NCBI GenBank assembly: GCA_023395735.1
Contig: JAEWYI010000073.1
Coordinates: forward strand, 1 to 13,954
DNA: 13,954 nucleotides
Origin: Cyanobacteria bacterium OH_SFB_17
Lineage (GTDB): Bacteria > Cyanobacteriota > Vampirovibrionia > Gastranaerophilales > Gastranaerophilaceae
Reading direction: 5' to 3'
The number at the start of each line of letters is the position of its first letter. The stretch's first letter is position 1. Positions 1 through 6,656 of the stretch are shown piece by piece. A model generated the notes under the pieces. It saw only the letters and a list, made by a program, of their open reading frames with translations, was not told where the DNA came from and did not search any database. A program made the position numbers and the translations under genes.

Positions 1-23
1 GTTCTTTCTTCGTTCTTAAGCAT
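1..23 (-). CDS. 5' end of a protein-coding gene leaving the window
   Basis: Only the first seven codons and part of the eighth are in the window (Met-Leu-Lys-Asn-Glu-Glu-Arg), so no product can be named. The start is supported by a strong ribosome binding site, GAGGAG at 30-35 on the minus strand, six bases before the ATG at 21-23. A well-spaced promoter lies at 54-82. It reads in the same direction as the AAA ATPase gene at 157-1722 but is separated from it by a terminator, so it is probably a separate transcription unit. Confidence 0.6.
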
Positions 24-53
24 AACAATCTCCTCAATCGCTCAATCAAGTCA

Positions 54-82
54 ATTAAACCACAAAAACCGCCGCGTGTCAA
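54..82 (-). promoter_or_regulatory. Sigma70-type promoter for the left-edge gene
   Basis: On the minus strand, TTGACA (77-82) and TTTAAT (54-59) are separated by exactly 17 bases. The -35 hexamer is perfect and the -10 matches four of six positions. Transcription would begin near 47, giving a leader of about 25 nt that carries the GAGGAG ribosome binding site. The leader also contains two copies of the short sequence CTCAATC (plus strand, 34-46), of unknown meaning. Confidence 0.6.
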
Positions 83-92
83 AAAAAATAAG

Positions 93-124
93 CAAAAAAA
101 CTGGTAGCAATAACTTTGCTACCA
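93..124 (-). terminator. Intrinsic terminator of the AAA ATPase gene
   Basis: A perfect 9-bp stem, TGGTAGCAA (102-110) with TTGCTACCA (116-124), has a 5-base loop. Read on the minus strand it is followed by G and seven T residues (94-101), then more T-rich sequence. It lies about 30 bases past the stop codon of the ATPase gene, where that transcript should end, and just before the promoter of the next minus-strand gene. Confidence 0.85.
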
Positions 125-156
125 AGAAAGAGAGCTTAATATGAACCTAATAAAAA

Positions 157-1722
157 TTAACTTTCTGAGGAGTATTGCGGAGCTTTAAAACCAATTTGTC
201 TCACTTCTTTCTTTTTACCTTTTGAACTAACTCGCGCATACGCAACATCAAAATCTTGCTCATCTACAACGATATTAGCAATATCAGAGCTGCTGAATTG
301 ACCACTTCTCATTTTCTCGAAAACTTTTGCCCGTTCAAATGCTGAGTCTCTGGCATCAGTTACAACTTCCTCAATCGTTGCACCTGTCATTTTTTGATCA
401 AAGAGTTTTTTTACAAACTTATCTTGGTTAAAATTATCAGAAATTTTCAAATTTTCTAAAATATCTTTCTGTTTAAGCTCCAATATAGCTTTTGTTTCTT
501 CAGCAGCACTCGGTGGTCCTATAAAAATATGTTGACCGAGACGTCCTGAACGAATCAAAGCCTCGTCAATTATCTCAATATTATTGGTAGCCGAGATAAC
601 TTTTATATTATAACCATTTTCGTTAATTTCATTTATTTTGGTCATTATTTGATCTGCAACATTTAAATGAGTTTTACCTGAAGAACTTGATCTTGAAGCT
701 GCTATTGAATCGATTTCATCAAAGAAAATCAAACATGGCTGTTTTGAAATAGCTTCATCAAATATTTCTCTAATTTTTTGCGTTGGTTCTCCTACGTACA
801 TGGTTTTTACATCCGGGCAATTAACTTTAATAAAGTTCATTCCCATTTCATTTGCCAGAGCGTTTGCTAAAACTGTCTTACCTGTACCAGAAGGCCCAAC
901 TAACAAAGCACCATTGACTTTACCTTTAGTGAAAGCACTCGGAAATTTCATCGGATAAACAAACTTTTGCAATAAAATCTTTTTAGCTTCAGCGTGACCA
1001 CCTATACTATCGAACGTTAATTTTGTAATTTCGTCCGATTTTTTAACAGTTACAATAGAATCAAGATTTTTTCTATTCAATTCAGCAATTGAATTATGAG
1101 AAGAATCAATATTGAATATTTTTAACATTTTCATCGTTGCATAGCTTTGAGAGTCTTCGCCCAATCCAGGAACTCTAAGCCTTCCTGTAGGAGTAAAGAT
1201 GTCCATTGCTGGGCTAAGCACTTTTGGTTCTGCACTACTGACCGAAAATGGTGGATTAAAATTATCAGTTACGGCAATGTTTCTTTCGCCAATATTTGAA
1301 ATTTGCAAAAGTCCTTCATCATTCAAAGTAAAAGCCGAAGCCCATTTTTCAAGTCGTTCATCTTCCAAAACAATTACACGTTTTATAATTTTTGGAAATT
1401 TTAATATCGATTTTTTGAAATATTCAACACTCTTTGCAACGTCTGAACCTAGTAAAAAGACATCATCACTTGTCAAGATTTCAATTCCTGCTTTAAAAAT
1501 ATTACTAAATTGCTTTTCTGCTCGCATTGAAGTAGAAACTGGTACGATAGACGTTGCACCTTTAAACGAAATATTGCCGCTGGAATTTAGTCCATAACTT
1601 TTTAATGGCAATCCTTGAGAACGATTATCAATAGAAGAAACTTTAGACTTTGAATCTTTATTAACTGACAAATGACCTATCTTTTTACCAACTTGAACAT
1701 TGTTAACGGAAATAATCGCCAT
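157..1722 (-). CDS. AAA+ family ATPase, classical AAA type with FKG-bearing N-terminus
   Basis: The protein has 521 residues. The C-terminal half is a single classical AAA module: Walker A GPSGTGKT at 266-273, Walker B LIFFDEID at 331-338, sensor-1 SATNN at 377-381, and arginine fingers R391 and R394 in RSGR. The sensor-2-like TGATIEE region is near 446. A pore-loop Y309-V-G resembles that of protein-threading AAA enzymes such as FtsH and Cdc48, so protein unfolding or remodelling is a reasonable inference. No metalloprotease domain or clear membrane segment is present. Residues 1-50 are polar and probably disordered, followed by ISFKG at 51-55; residues 60-230 match no domain I recognise. 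The C-terminus has a second similar sequence, GFKAP (511-515). I chose the ATG at 1722 over an in-frame TTG at 1734 because GAGG lies four bases before the ATG and the TTG lacks a site. The substrate is unknown. Confidence 0.85.
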   Translation of the reverse strand: MAIISVNNVQVGKKIGHLSVNKDSKSKVSSIDNRSQGLPLKSYGLNSSGNISFKGATSIVPVSTSMRAEKQFSNIFKAGIEILTSDDVFLLGSDVAKSVEYFKKSILKFPKIIKRVIVLEDERLEKWASAFTLNDEGLLQISNIGERNIAVTDNFNPPFSVSSAEPKVLSPAMDIFTPTGRLRVPGLGEDSQSYATMKMLKIFNIDSSHNSIAELNRKNLDSIVTVKKSDEITKLTFDSIGGHAEAKKILLQKFVYPMKFPSAFTKGKVNGALLVGPSGTGKTVLANALANEMGMNFIKVNCPDVKTMYVGEPTQKIREIFDEAISKQPCLIFFDEIDSIAASRSSSSGKTHLNVADQIMTKINEINENGYNIKVISATNNIEIIDEALIRSGRLGQHIFIGPPSAAEETKAILELKQKDILENLKISDNFNQDKFVKKLFDQKMTGATIEEVVTDARDSAFERAKVFEKMRSGQFSSSDIANIVVDEQDFDVAYARVSSKGKKKEVRQIGFKAPQYSSES

Positions 1723-1770
1723 AACACCTCGCAAACCAAATTTTTAACCTAACACATTTTTAATACTACA

Positions 1771-1799
1771 ATAGTAGTACCATAAGTCAGATTTGTCAA
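1771..1799 (-). promoter_or_regulatory. Near-consensus promoter of the AAA ATPase gene
   Basis: On the minus strand, TTGACA (1794-1799) is followed after 17 bases by TACTAT (1771-1776). The start point would be near 1764, giving a leader of about 42 nt. An inverted repeat TACTA-CAA-TAGTA (plus strand, 1764-1776) overlaps the -10 box and start point, and an AGTATACT palindrome (1802-1809) sits just upstream of the -35. Either could be an operator, but no known regulator's site is recognised. Confidence 0.7.
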
Positions 1800-1894
1800 T
1801 TAGTATACTTAGTACACTTTATATTTATTTACAATGAGCATATAATTTGTTATTAAAAAACTAGCGGTGAATATTTGTGAAATTTTCTATACAA

Positions 1895-1920
1895 ATTAAT
1901 TAAATTAATGTAAATTTTAC
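1895..1920. promoter_or_regulatory. Tandem AT-rich palindromes upstream of the decarboxylase promoter
   Basis: Two abutting palindromes occupy this stretch: ATTAATT-A-AATTAAT (1895-1909) and GTAAA-T-TTTAC (1910-1920). They end five bases before the -35 box at 1926, a position typical of an activator or repressor site. In AT-rich DNA short palindromes arise by chance, so this is a candidate operator only. Confidence 0.3.
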
Positions 1921-1925
1921 ACTAA

Positions 1926-1955
1926 TTGACTGCTTTTCGTGTTATATTTTATATG
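1926..1955 (+). promoter_or_regulatory. Promoter of the 2-oxo acid decarboxylase gene
   Basis: TTGACT (1926-1931) is followed by TATATG at 1950-1955 (18-base spacer) or TTATAT at 1949-1954 (17-base spacer). The start point would be near 1962, giving a short leader of under 20 nt. The ribosome binding site AAGGGA (1968-1973) lies six bases before the ATG. Confidence 0.6.
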
Positions 1956-1979
1956 TGATATTTTAATAAGGGATTTGGC

Positions 1980-3641
1980 ATGGGTAAAATTACTGTCTCA
2001 GACTATTTGATTAGAGAGCTTAACAAGCTTGGTGTAGAAGAATTTTTTGGACTCCCTGGAGACTACAATTTCAATATTTTGTACTCTATCGATGGCAACA
2101 AAGATACAAAATGGATTGGGTGCACAAATGAACTAAACGCAGGATATGCAGCAGACGGTTATGCCAGAGTCAAAGGATATGGCGCTCTTGTTACAACATA
2201 CGGAGTCGGAGAGCTCAGCGCAATTAATGCTATTGCAGGAAGTTATGCAGAAAATATTCCTGTTTTCAAAATTGTTGGAGTGCCTGCAACTAAATTTATA
2301 AAAAAGAATGCCCTTATTCACCACAATTTTCAACACCCTGATTATTATGCTTTTGAACGCGCTTTTTCAAACGTAACAGAAACCACAGCATATTTGGATG
2401 AAAAAAACGCAAAAGAAGAAATTGACAGACTGTTATCTGTTTTCATTGAACAAAAAAGACCGGTTTACGTTGCAATTCCTGTAGATATTTGCCTTTTAGA
2501 AATAGATGATGAACCTGAAATAAAAACACTCAAAACAGATGAAAAATCACTGGAAAAAGCTCTTGATGCAGCTCTTGAGATTATAAACAAAGCTAAATAC
2601 CCTATCATTTTAGGTGATGTATTAATTAAAAGATATGATTCAAAAAAAGAATTTTTAGGATTAGTTGAAAAATCAAAATATCACGTTTCAAATTTACTAA
2701 TGGGAAAAGGAATAATCGAGGCGAAAAATCCAAAATATTTGGGAACTTTCCTCTCTCAATATGAAAATATCATTGCCTACAATGCACTGCACAAGTCAGA
2801 TTGTGTAATTTCAGTGGGTGTAATAAACAGCGACCTAAACACTTATCGCTCTGGTCTTCCTTTTTTACCGGCTGACTTTGTTGAAGTTCAAGGAACTTAC
2901 ACAATTGTAAATCACAAAAAATATGACAATATAAAAATGGCAGATTTCTTGAACGCACTACAAGATAAAATCCAACCGCTTGATCTTGATATGCCAAAAA
3001 AAGAACCTAGTTTTATAGTTCCAGAAAAAGCAGAAGATACAAAGCTTGGACAAAATTATATTTATCCGAGAATTCAAGAATTTTTGCAGCCCAACGACAT
3101 GATTTTTGTCGAAACAGGCATAATTCCGCACGGTTTCGCTCCAACAAGATTGCCAGAAAACACTGAGTTTAACTCACAAACGCTTTGGGGCTCAATTGGT
3201 TGGGCAACCCCTGCAATAATGGGAGGCGCATTTGCTGCTAAAGACAGAAGACCCATCCTTTTGACAGGAGAAGGTTCACACCAGCTTACTTGTACAGAAA
3301 TAGCAACAATGCTAAGATACAACCTTAAGCCGATTATTTTTGTATTTAACAACTCAGGCTACACAATTGAAAGAATTTTGTCTAACGATCCTTGGGATTT
3401 CTTTAACGACATTTCTAAATGGGATTATTCAAAACTGCCTGAGGTTTTTGAAGGCGAAGTTTTTGTGTCTCAAGTAAAGACAAACAAAGATTTTGACGAT
3501 GTGTTAAACCAAATAAATGAAGAACAAAAAGAAAAATTATGCTACATCGAACTGTTCACTGGGCAAATGGATTTACCTTATTTAACTTCAAAAATTGTGG
3601 AAAACATTAAAGCTTTAAATCCGACAAAAATTGAAGCATAA
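1980..3641 (+). CDS. Thiamine-diphosphate 2-oxo acid decarboxylase (pyruvate/indolepyruvate decarboxylase family)
   Basis: The protein has 553 residues, the usual length for this family. It should convert a 2-oxo acid (pyruvate, indolepyruvate, phenylpyruvate or a branched-chain acid) to an aldehyde and CO2 in the cytoplasm. The N-terminal cofactor domain has GLPGDYN near 24-30, the catalytic glutamate E51 in NELNAGYAADGYAR, and GVGELSA near 75-81. The family's His-His pair is H114-H115. The C-terminal domain has the diphosphate motif starting at 430 and NNSGYTIE at 457-464 with the second catalytic glutamate E464. The diphosphate motif reads GEG rather than the usual GDG, so the magnesium-binding aspartate is replaced by glutamate (E431). 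The 24-residue spacing to NN is normal. The substrate cannot be told from sequence. The gene has its own promoter and stands alone, convergent with bioG. Confidence 0.9.
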   Translation: MGKITVSDYLIRELNKLGVEEFFGLPGDYNFNILYSIDGNKDTKWIGCTNELNAGYAADGYARVKGYGALVTTYGVGELSAINAIAGSYAENIPVFKIVGVPATKFIKKNALIHHNFQHPDYYAFERAFSNVTETTAYLDEKNAKEEIDRLLSVFIEQKRPVYVAIPVDICLLEIDDEPEIKTLKTDEKSLEKALDAALEIINKAKYPIILGDVLIKRYDSKKEFLGLVEKSKYHVSNLLMGKGIIEAKNPKYLGTFLSQYENIIAYNALHKSDCVISVGVINSDLNTYRSGLPFLPADFVEVQGTYTIVNHKKYDNIKMADFLNALQDKIQPLDLDMPKKEPSFIVPEKAEDTKLGQNYIYPRIQEFLQPNDMIFVETGIIPHGFAPTRLPENTEFNSQTLWGSIGWATPAIMGGAFAAKDRRPILLTGEGSHQLTCTEIATMLRYNLKPIIFVFNNSGYTIERILSNDPWDFFNDISKWDYSKLPEVFEGEVFVSQVKTNKDFDDVLNQINEEQKEKLCYIELFTGQMDLPYLTSKIVENIKALNPTKIEA

Positions 3642-3656
3642 TTATAAATTTATAAT
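3641..3656. repeat. 16-bp all-AT perfect palindrome across abutting convergent stop codons
   Basis: ATTATAAATTTATAAT is a perfect palindrome. It takes in the last base of the decarboxylase stop codon (3639-3641) and the whole bioG stop codon on the other strand (3642-3644). There is no GC-rich terminator between these genes, so this is the only structure at the junction, and it would make a weak hairpin. Each transcript probably runs into the other gene as antisense unless Rho or another process stops it. Confidence 0.6.
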
Positions 3657-4280
3657 CTCATCAAACGAAGAAAAATTATAAAACGGGAAGTGCCCGCCAA
3701 TTATAGTCTTTATATTTTTAGGCTTTGACCAAGCCGAAAGTTGGTGCTTAAGTGGAAGAAGCTCGTCATCCTCAGCGATAATTATTTTGTCAAAATCAAT
3801 TGGAGAAATTTCTTGAGAATAATAAGAGCACAACGCGCTAAGTTCATTCAAACTACTTTCGATATCTCTAAAAGGCTGATTGTTATTAAATTTTTCAAGA
3901 TGATTTACATCTGTAATTAAAGTTTTGCGCAATTCCATATAATTTTGCAAGCTGACATTTTTCATCAAATCAACACTTTTCTCAGGTAGCCCCAAAGCTA
4001 AATCAAAAAGAGGCAAAACACCATTAACAGCAATTTTCAAATCAAATTCCGGAAGTTTTGTACTCAAAAAGGCAGACATAAAAACACCTGCAGAATAAGC
4101 AATTAAAATATTTTTTTCATATTTTGAAAAATCAAAAGAAAAATCCAAACTATTATAATCAGATAAAAATAAAACATCACAAGAGCTATTGAGTGGCAAA
4201 AAAGGTTTTTCATCCATTCCCCACCCATTCATCACTACAATCAAATTTTTAGAGCCATTATTTATCAAAAAAGTTTGCAT
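3642..4280 (-). CDS. bioG: BioG-type pimeloyl-ACP methyl ester esterase (DUF452 family)
   Basis: The 212-residue alpha/beta hydrolase matches the DUF452/BioG family in length and pattern. That family removes the methyl group from pimeloyl-ACP methyl ester, freeing pimeloyl-ACP for biotin ring assembly, and partners with the methyltransferase BioC. Visible hallmarks are NGWGMD at 18-23, the nucleophile S63 in AYSAG (the first glycine of GxSxG is alanine; other BioG proteins, from memory, have A-W-S), NGVLPLFD near 86-93, an acidic residue at D171 or D172, and catalytic H197 in GGHFPF. No bioC or other bio gene lies nearby. The gene sits 60 bases downstream of gltX on the same strand. The ribosome binding site is weak (GAAAG), and a large hairpin ends 14 bases before the start codon, so expression probably depends on readthrough from gltX. 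Confidence 0.8.
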   Translation of the reverse strand: MQTFLINNGSKNLIVVMNGWGMDEKPFLPLNSSCDVLFLSDYNSLDFSFDFSKYEKNILIAYSAGVFMSAFLSTKLPEFDLKIAVNGVLPLFDLALGLPEKSVDLMKNVSLQNYMELRKTLITDVNHLEKFNNNQPFRDIESSLNELSALCSYYSQEISPIDFDKIIIAEDDELLPLKHQLSAWSKPKNIKTIIGGHFPFYNFSSFDEIINL

Positions 4281-4294
4281 ATAATTCTTTCATG

Positions 4295-4334
4295 TTAATA
4301 GGGGCGAAAAAACTTCGTTTTTCGCCCCTATTAA
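4295..4334 (-). terminator. 17-bp perfect hairpin between gltX and bioG
   Basis: The arms at 4295-4311 and 4318-4334 (core GGGGCGAAAAA with TTTTTCGCCCC, flanked by TTAATA/TATTAA) pair perfectly around the loop ACTTCG. It starts five bases past the gltX stop codon. Neither strand has a run of T after the stem, because the T tract lies inside the stem near the loop. This makes it an atypical intrinsic terminator. It may be a partial terminator, or an RNA end protector that lets gltX be expressed more than bioG. It shares the arm GGGGCGAAA with the hairpin at 8434-8478. Confidence 0.6.
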
Positions 4335-4339
4335 GGTAA

Positions 4340-5779
4340 CTATTTAATAGAAGCCTTAACTCGATTTAGCACTTTATCTTTGCCTAAAATCGAAAGCACA
4401 GCACAAATATCAGCACCTCTGGTTCTACCAGTAACAGCAGCTCTGATTGCCCACATTGTATTTTTAGGCTTTATACCTTGCTCTTTAAATTTACCTCTAA
4501 ATTCTTCCAGCTTATGATGGAGAGATTCCTCATCAAAAACCCAATCTTGTGCTTGTGTAGCAAAATCTTTGAGAACTGTTTGTGACAAATCTAAATCTAA
4601 AACTTCTACTTGTACTTCAGCTTCAACTTCAACCGCATCACCGAAGAAATATGGCACAGCATCGGTTATATCAGAAAGAATCGTAAGCGGTTCTCTAGTA
4701 ATTTCAACCATTTTGTCATAATTTTCTTTAGACAATTCAGACAAATCATACTTTGTTAAAAACGGCTTCAATCTTTGACCCAAATCTTCAAGTGAAAGCT
4801 TCTTAATATATTGAGAATTCATCCAATTAAGTTTGTCATATTCAAAAATTGAATTAGAAGATGAAACTTCATTTATTCTAAAATCAGCCGCAATTTCTTC
4901 TACAGATTTAACTTCTTCGCCATCTGAAGGAGACCAGCCCAAAAGCGCAACAAAGTTGACCAAAGCATCAATCAAATAACCTTTTTCAACAAATTCACTA
5001 ACCGCAGTTGCACCATGACGTTTGGAAAGTTTGCTTCTATCAGGCGCCAAAATCATTCCTAAATGACCAAATTTTGGAACTTCTGCACCAAGAGCTTCAT
5101 AGATAAGAATTTGCTTGGGAGTGTTAGATATATGATCTTCTCCTCTTATAACGTGAGATATTTTCATTAGCATATCATCAACAACTACAGCAAAATTATA
5201 GGTTGGAGTTCCGTTTGATTTCATAATTACAAAATCACCAATCAAACTTGTATCAAATTTCAATTCACCTTTAACCAAGTCGTCGAATATCAAATCTTTT
5301 GATTCGACATGGAATCTAATAGCCGGTTTTCGGCCTTCTGCACGTAATTTATCTTTTTCTTCTTGAGTCAAGTTATGACATTTTCCAGAATAAACGTGAG
5401 CAATTTTCTTTTCTTGAGCCTCTTTTTTTTCTGCATCCAACTCTTCAGGAGTACAAAAACACTCATACGCATAACCTTTTTCAACAAGTTGTTGTGCGAA
5501 TTGAGGATAAATATCAAACCTTTCAGATTGAGTGTATGGACCATATTCGCCACCTACATCAGGACCTTCATCCCAAGAAAGACCTAAAGCTTTCAAACTA
5601 TCAAAAATATTTTCAATATATTCTTGACTTGTTCTTTCGGCGTCAGTATCTTCAATTCTTAAAATATATTTTCCGCCTGTTTTTTTAGCAAACAAATAAT
5701 TAAACAAGGCTGTTCTTGCTGTTCCGATGTGTAGGTTTCCGCTTGGTGACGGAGCTATACGTACTCTAATTTCATCCAT
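4340..5779 (-). CDS. gltX: Glutamyl-tRNA synthetase (class I, bacterial type)
   Basis: The protein has 479 residues, the normal bacterial length. It attaches glutamate to tRNA-Glu using ATP. The class I signatures are HIGT at 17-20 within APSPSGNLHIGTA and the KMSKS-type loop KLSKR at 250-254. The zinc site of zinc-binding GluRS enzymes is present as C107-x-C109 and Y130-xxx-C134. GEDHISNTPKQ near 213-223 is also typical. The C-terminal third is the helical anticodon-binding region. The start ATG at 5779 has only a weak purine-rich site (AAGAGA) upstream, and the protein begins normally at MDEIRVRIAPSPSG. The gene is divergent from the 5986-6492 gene and is followed by bioG. Whether it charges tRNA-Gln as well cannot be read here. 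Confidence 0.96.
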   Translation of the reverse strand: MDEIRVRIAPSPSGNLHIGTARTALFNYLFAKKTGGKYILRIEDTDAERTSQEYIENIFDSLKALGLSWDEGPDVGGEYGPYTQSERFDIYPQFAQQLVEKGYAYECFCTPEELDAEKKEAQEKKIAHVYSGKCHNLTQEEKDKLRAEGRKPAIRFHVESKDLIFDDLVKGELKFDTSLIGDFVIMKSNGTPTYNFAVVVDDMLMKISHVIRGEDHISNTPKQILIYEALGAEVPKFGHLGMILAPDRSKLSKRHGATAVSEFVEKGYLIDALVNFVALLGWSPSDGEEVKSVEEIAADFRINEVSSSNSIFEYDKLNWMNSQYIKKLSLEDLGQRLKPFLTKYDLSELSKENYDKMVEITREPLTILSDITDAVPYFFGDAVEVEAEVQVEVLDLDLSQTVLKDFATQAQDWVFDEESLHHKLEEFRGKFKEQGIKPKNTMWAIRAAVTGRTRGADICAVLSILGKDKVLNRVKASIK

Positions 5780-5807
5780 TTTATTTTCTCTTTTCTATTT
5801 ATACTCG

Positions 5808-5820
5808 GTGCAAAATGCAC
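5808..5820. promoter_or_regulatory. Perfect inverted repeat in the gltX leader
   Basis: GTGCA-AAA-TGCAC is a 5-bp perfect inverted repeat about 14 bases downstream of the predicted gltX start point and 28 bases before its start codon. It could be an operator or a small leader hairpin. No known family site is recognised. Confidence 0.3.
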
Positions 5821-5840
5821 AATCTTTTAACCATAGTTTG

Positions 5841-5869
5841 ATTATAACCCGAACAAAAAAAGTGAGCAA
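5841..5869 (-). promoter_or_regulatory. Promoter of gltX
   Basis: On the minus strand a perfect TATAAT (5841-5846) lies 17 bases from TTGCTC (5864-5869), which matches only the first half of the -35 consensus. The start point would be near 5834, giving a leader of about 55 nt. The -35 box overlaps the first of three copies of AATATTAA in this divergent region (5868-5875, 5891-5898, 5901-5908). Confidence 0.55.
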
Positions 5870-5879
5870 TATTAAGAGC

Positions 5880-5908
5880 TTGAGACTAAAAATATTAAGC
5901 AATATTAA
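5880..5908 (+). promoter_or_regulatory. Possible promoter of the 168-residue protein gene
   Basis: TTGAGA (5880-5885) is followed after 17 bases by TATTAA (5903-5908); both are four-to-five-of-six matches. The start point would be near 5915, leaving a leader of about 70 nt. The -10 box coincides with the third AATATTAA copy. The match is modest for AT-rich DNA. Confidence 0.35.
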
Positions 5909-5985
5909 TTTTTATCACTTCAACTAGCAAATTATTTTTTTTCATCTTTTAAAGCATAGGTCGATTGCATACCTTTGGAGGTTTT

Positions 5986-6492
5986 ATGAATATTTCTTCA
6001 GTTAACCTTGAACACAAGCCTGTTTTTAAAGCCAGAATTATAGATGACCATATTGCAGAAAAAACCATTGTGGATTCTATAACAAAGTTTTACAATGCTT
6101 GCACACCTGGGAAAAAAGCCAGCATCTTTGGTAACACAGAATTTAATCCTGCTAAAATGTACAGCGATTTTAAAAATCTATTTGAAAAGGTAACGTATGG
6201 AATAGATGACACTGTAATTTTCAGAAAACATGCAGGTGAATACATTAGATGCGAACACGCGAAAGATCGGATTGAAACAGAAGGCAGAGAATTGTTTACC
6301 AAAATGCCGACCGCCTTTATAATCCCTTGGGAAAGACTTGATAGAGGCACTCCACATAGGGCAGGAGTTTCAACCTTAATCGCCGCACTTTCTAACTCCA
6401 AAGCTAAAGACGTCGGCTATGGTAAGAAAAATGAATATGTCAAAATTTTTAATGAATTGACAAAAGATATGTATTCCAAAACAAGCACCTAA
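5986..6492 (+). CDS. Hypothetical protein with N-terminal FKA motif
   Basis: I do not recognise this 168-residue protein. It has no signal peptide or membrane segment and looks soluble and mixed alpha/beta, with a basic and polar composition. The start is the ATG at 5986, with GGAGG at 5977-5981 four bases upstream; an in-frame TTG at 5965 has no such site. Near the N-terminus, KPVFKARI (12-19) resembles the FKG-like motif of the neighbouring GH15-like protein and of the AAA ATPase. The central part (KHAGEYIRCEHAKDRIETEG, 81-100) and PWERLDRGTPHRAG near 114-127 are the most distinctive stretches. It lies 164 bases upstream of the GH15-like gene on the same strand and may be functionally linked to it. 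Confidence 0.75.
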   Translation: MNISSVNLEHKPVFKARIIDDHIAEKTIVDSITKFYNACTPGKKASIFGNTEFNPAKMYSDFKNLFEKVTYGIDDTVIFRKHAGEYIRCEHAKDRIETEGRELFTKMPTAFIIPWERLDRGTPHRAGVSTLIAALSNSKAKDVGYGKKNEYVKIFNELTKDMYSKTST

Positions 6493-6525
6493 CTGTAACG
6501 TAATGTAAAATTGAGTCCAATTTTG

Positions 6526-6554
6526 TTGAAATATATTATAATTGGCAATATTAT
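6526..6554 (+). promoter_or_regulatory. Promoter of the GH15/phosphorylase-kinase-like gene
   Basis: TTGAAA (6526-6531) and TATTAT (6549-6554) are separated by 17 bases, each matching five of six consensus positions. The start point would be near 6561, giving a leader of about 95 nt. Just upstream, a 7-bp hairpin AAAATTG-AGTC-CAATTTT (6507-6524) could weakly end the preceding transcript. Confidence 0.5.
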
Positions 6555-6574
6555 AAATAAAAATTTTATGAATC

Positions 6575-6614
6575 GTGCTAGCAAAAGTTTTTCGTTTTAT
6601 GGTTTGTATAGCAC
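6575..6614 (+). other. Possible leader hairpin before the GH15-like gene
   Basis: GTGCTA (6575-6580) and TAGCAC (6609-6614) can pair around a 28-base loop within the predicted 5' leader. The ribosome binding site AGGGG (6648-6652) lies outside it. The stem is short, and no known riboswitch class is recognised. Confidence 0.2.
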
Positions 6615-6656
6615 ACAATAGCTGGTTTTTAGATTAAAGTTAAATATAGGGGTTAT

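Noticed and set aside
1199..1597. A 132-codon plus-strand open frame opposite the AAA ATPase gene.
   Set aside because: It lies wholly within the antisense of a well-supported gene, has no ribosome binding site that stands out and encodes nothing recognisable.
6507..6524. Hairpin AAAATTG-AGTC-CAATTTT after the 168-residue protein gene as a terminator.
   Set aside because: The stem is AT-rich and no T run follows, so it is at most a weak terminator. It is mentioned only in the promoter entry.
6568..6621. A 17-codon reading frame in the leader of the GH15-like gene (starts MNRASKSFSFYGLY).
   Set aside because: It has no ribosome binding site, and its length is expected by chance. It is not a convincing leader peptide despite some likeness to the FKG-type motif.
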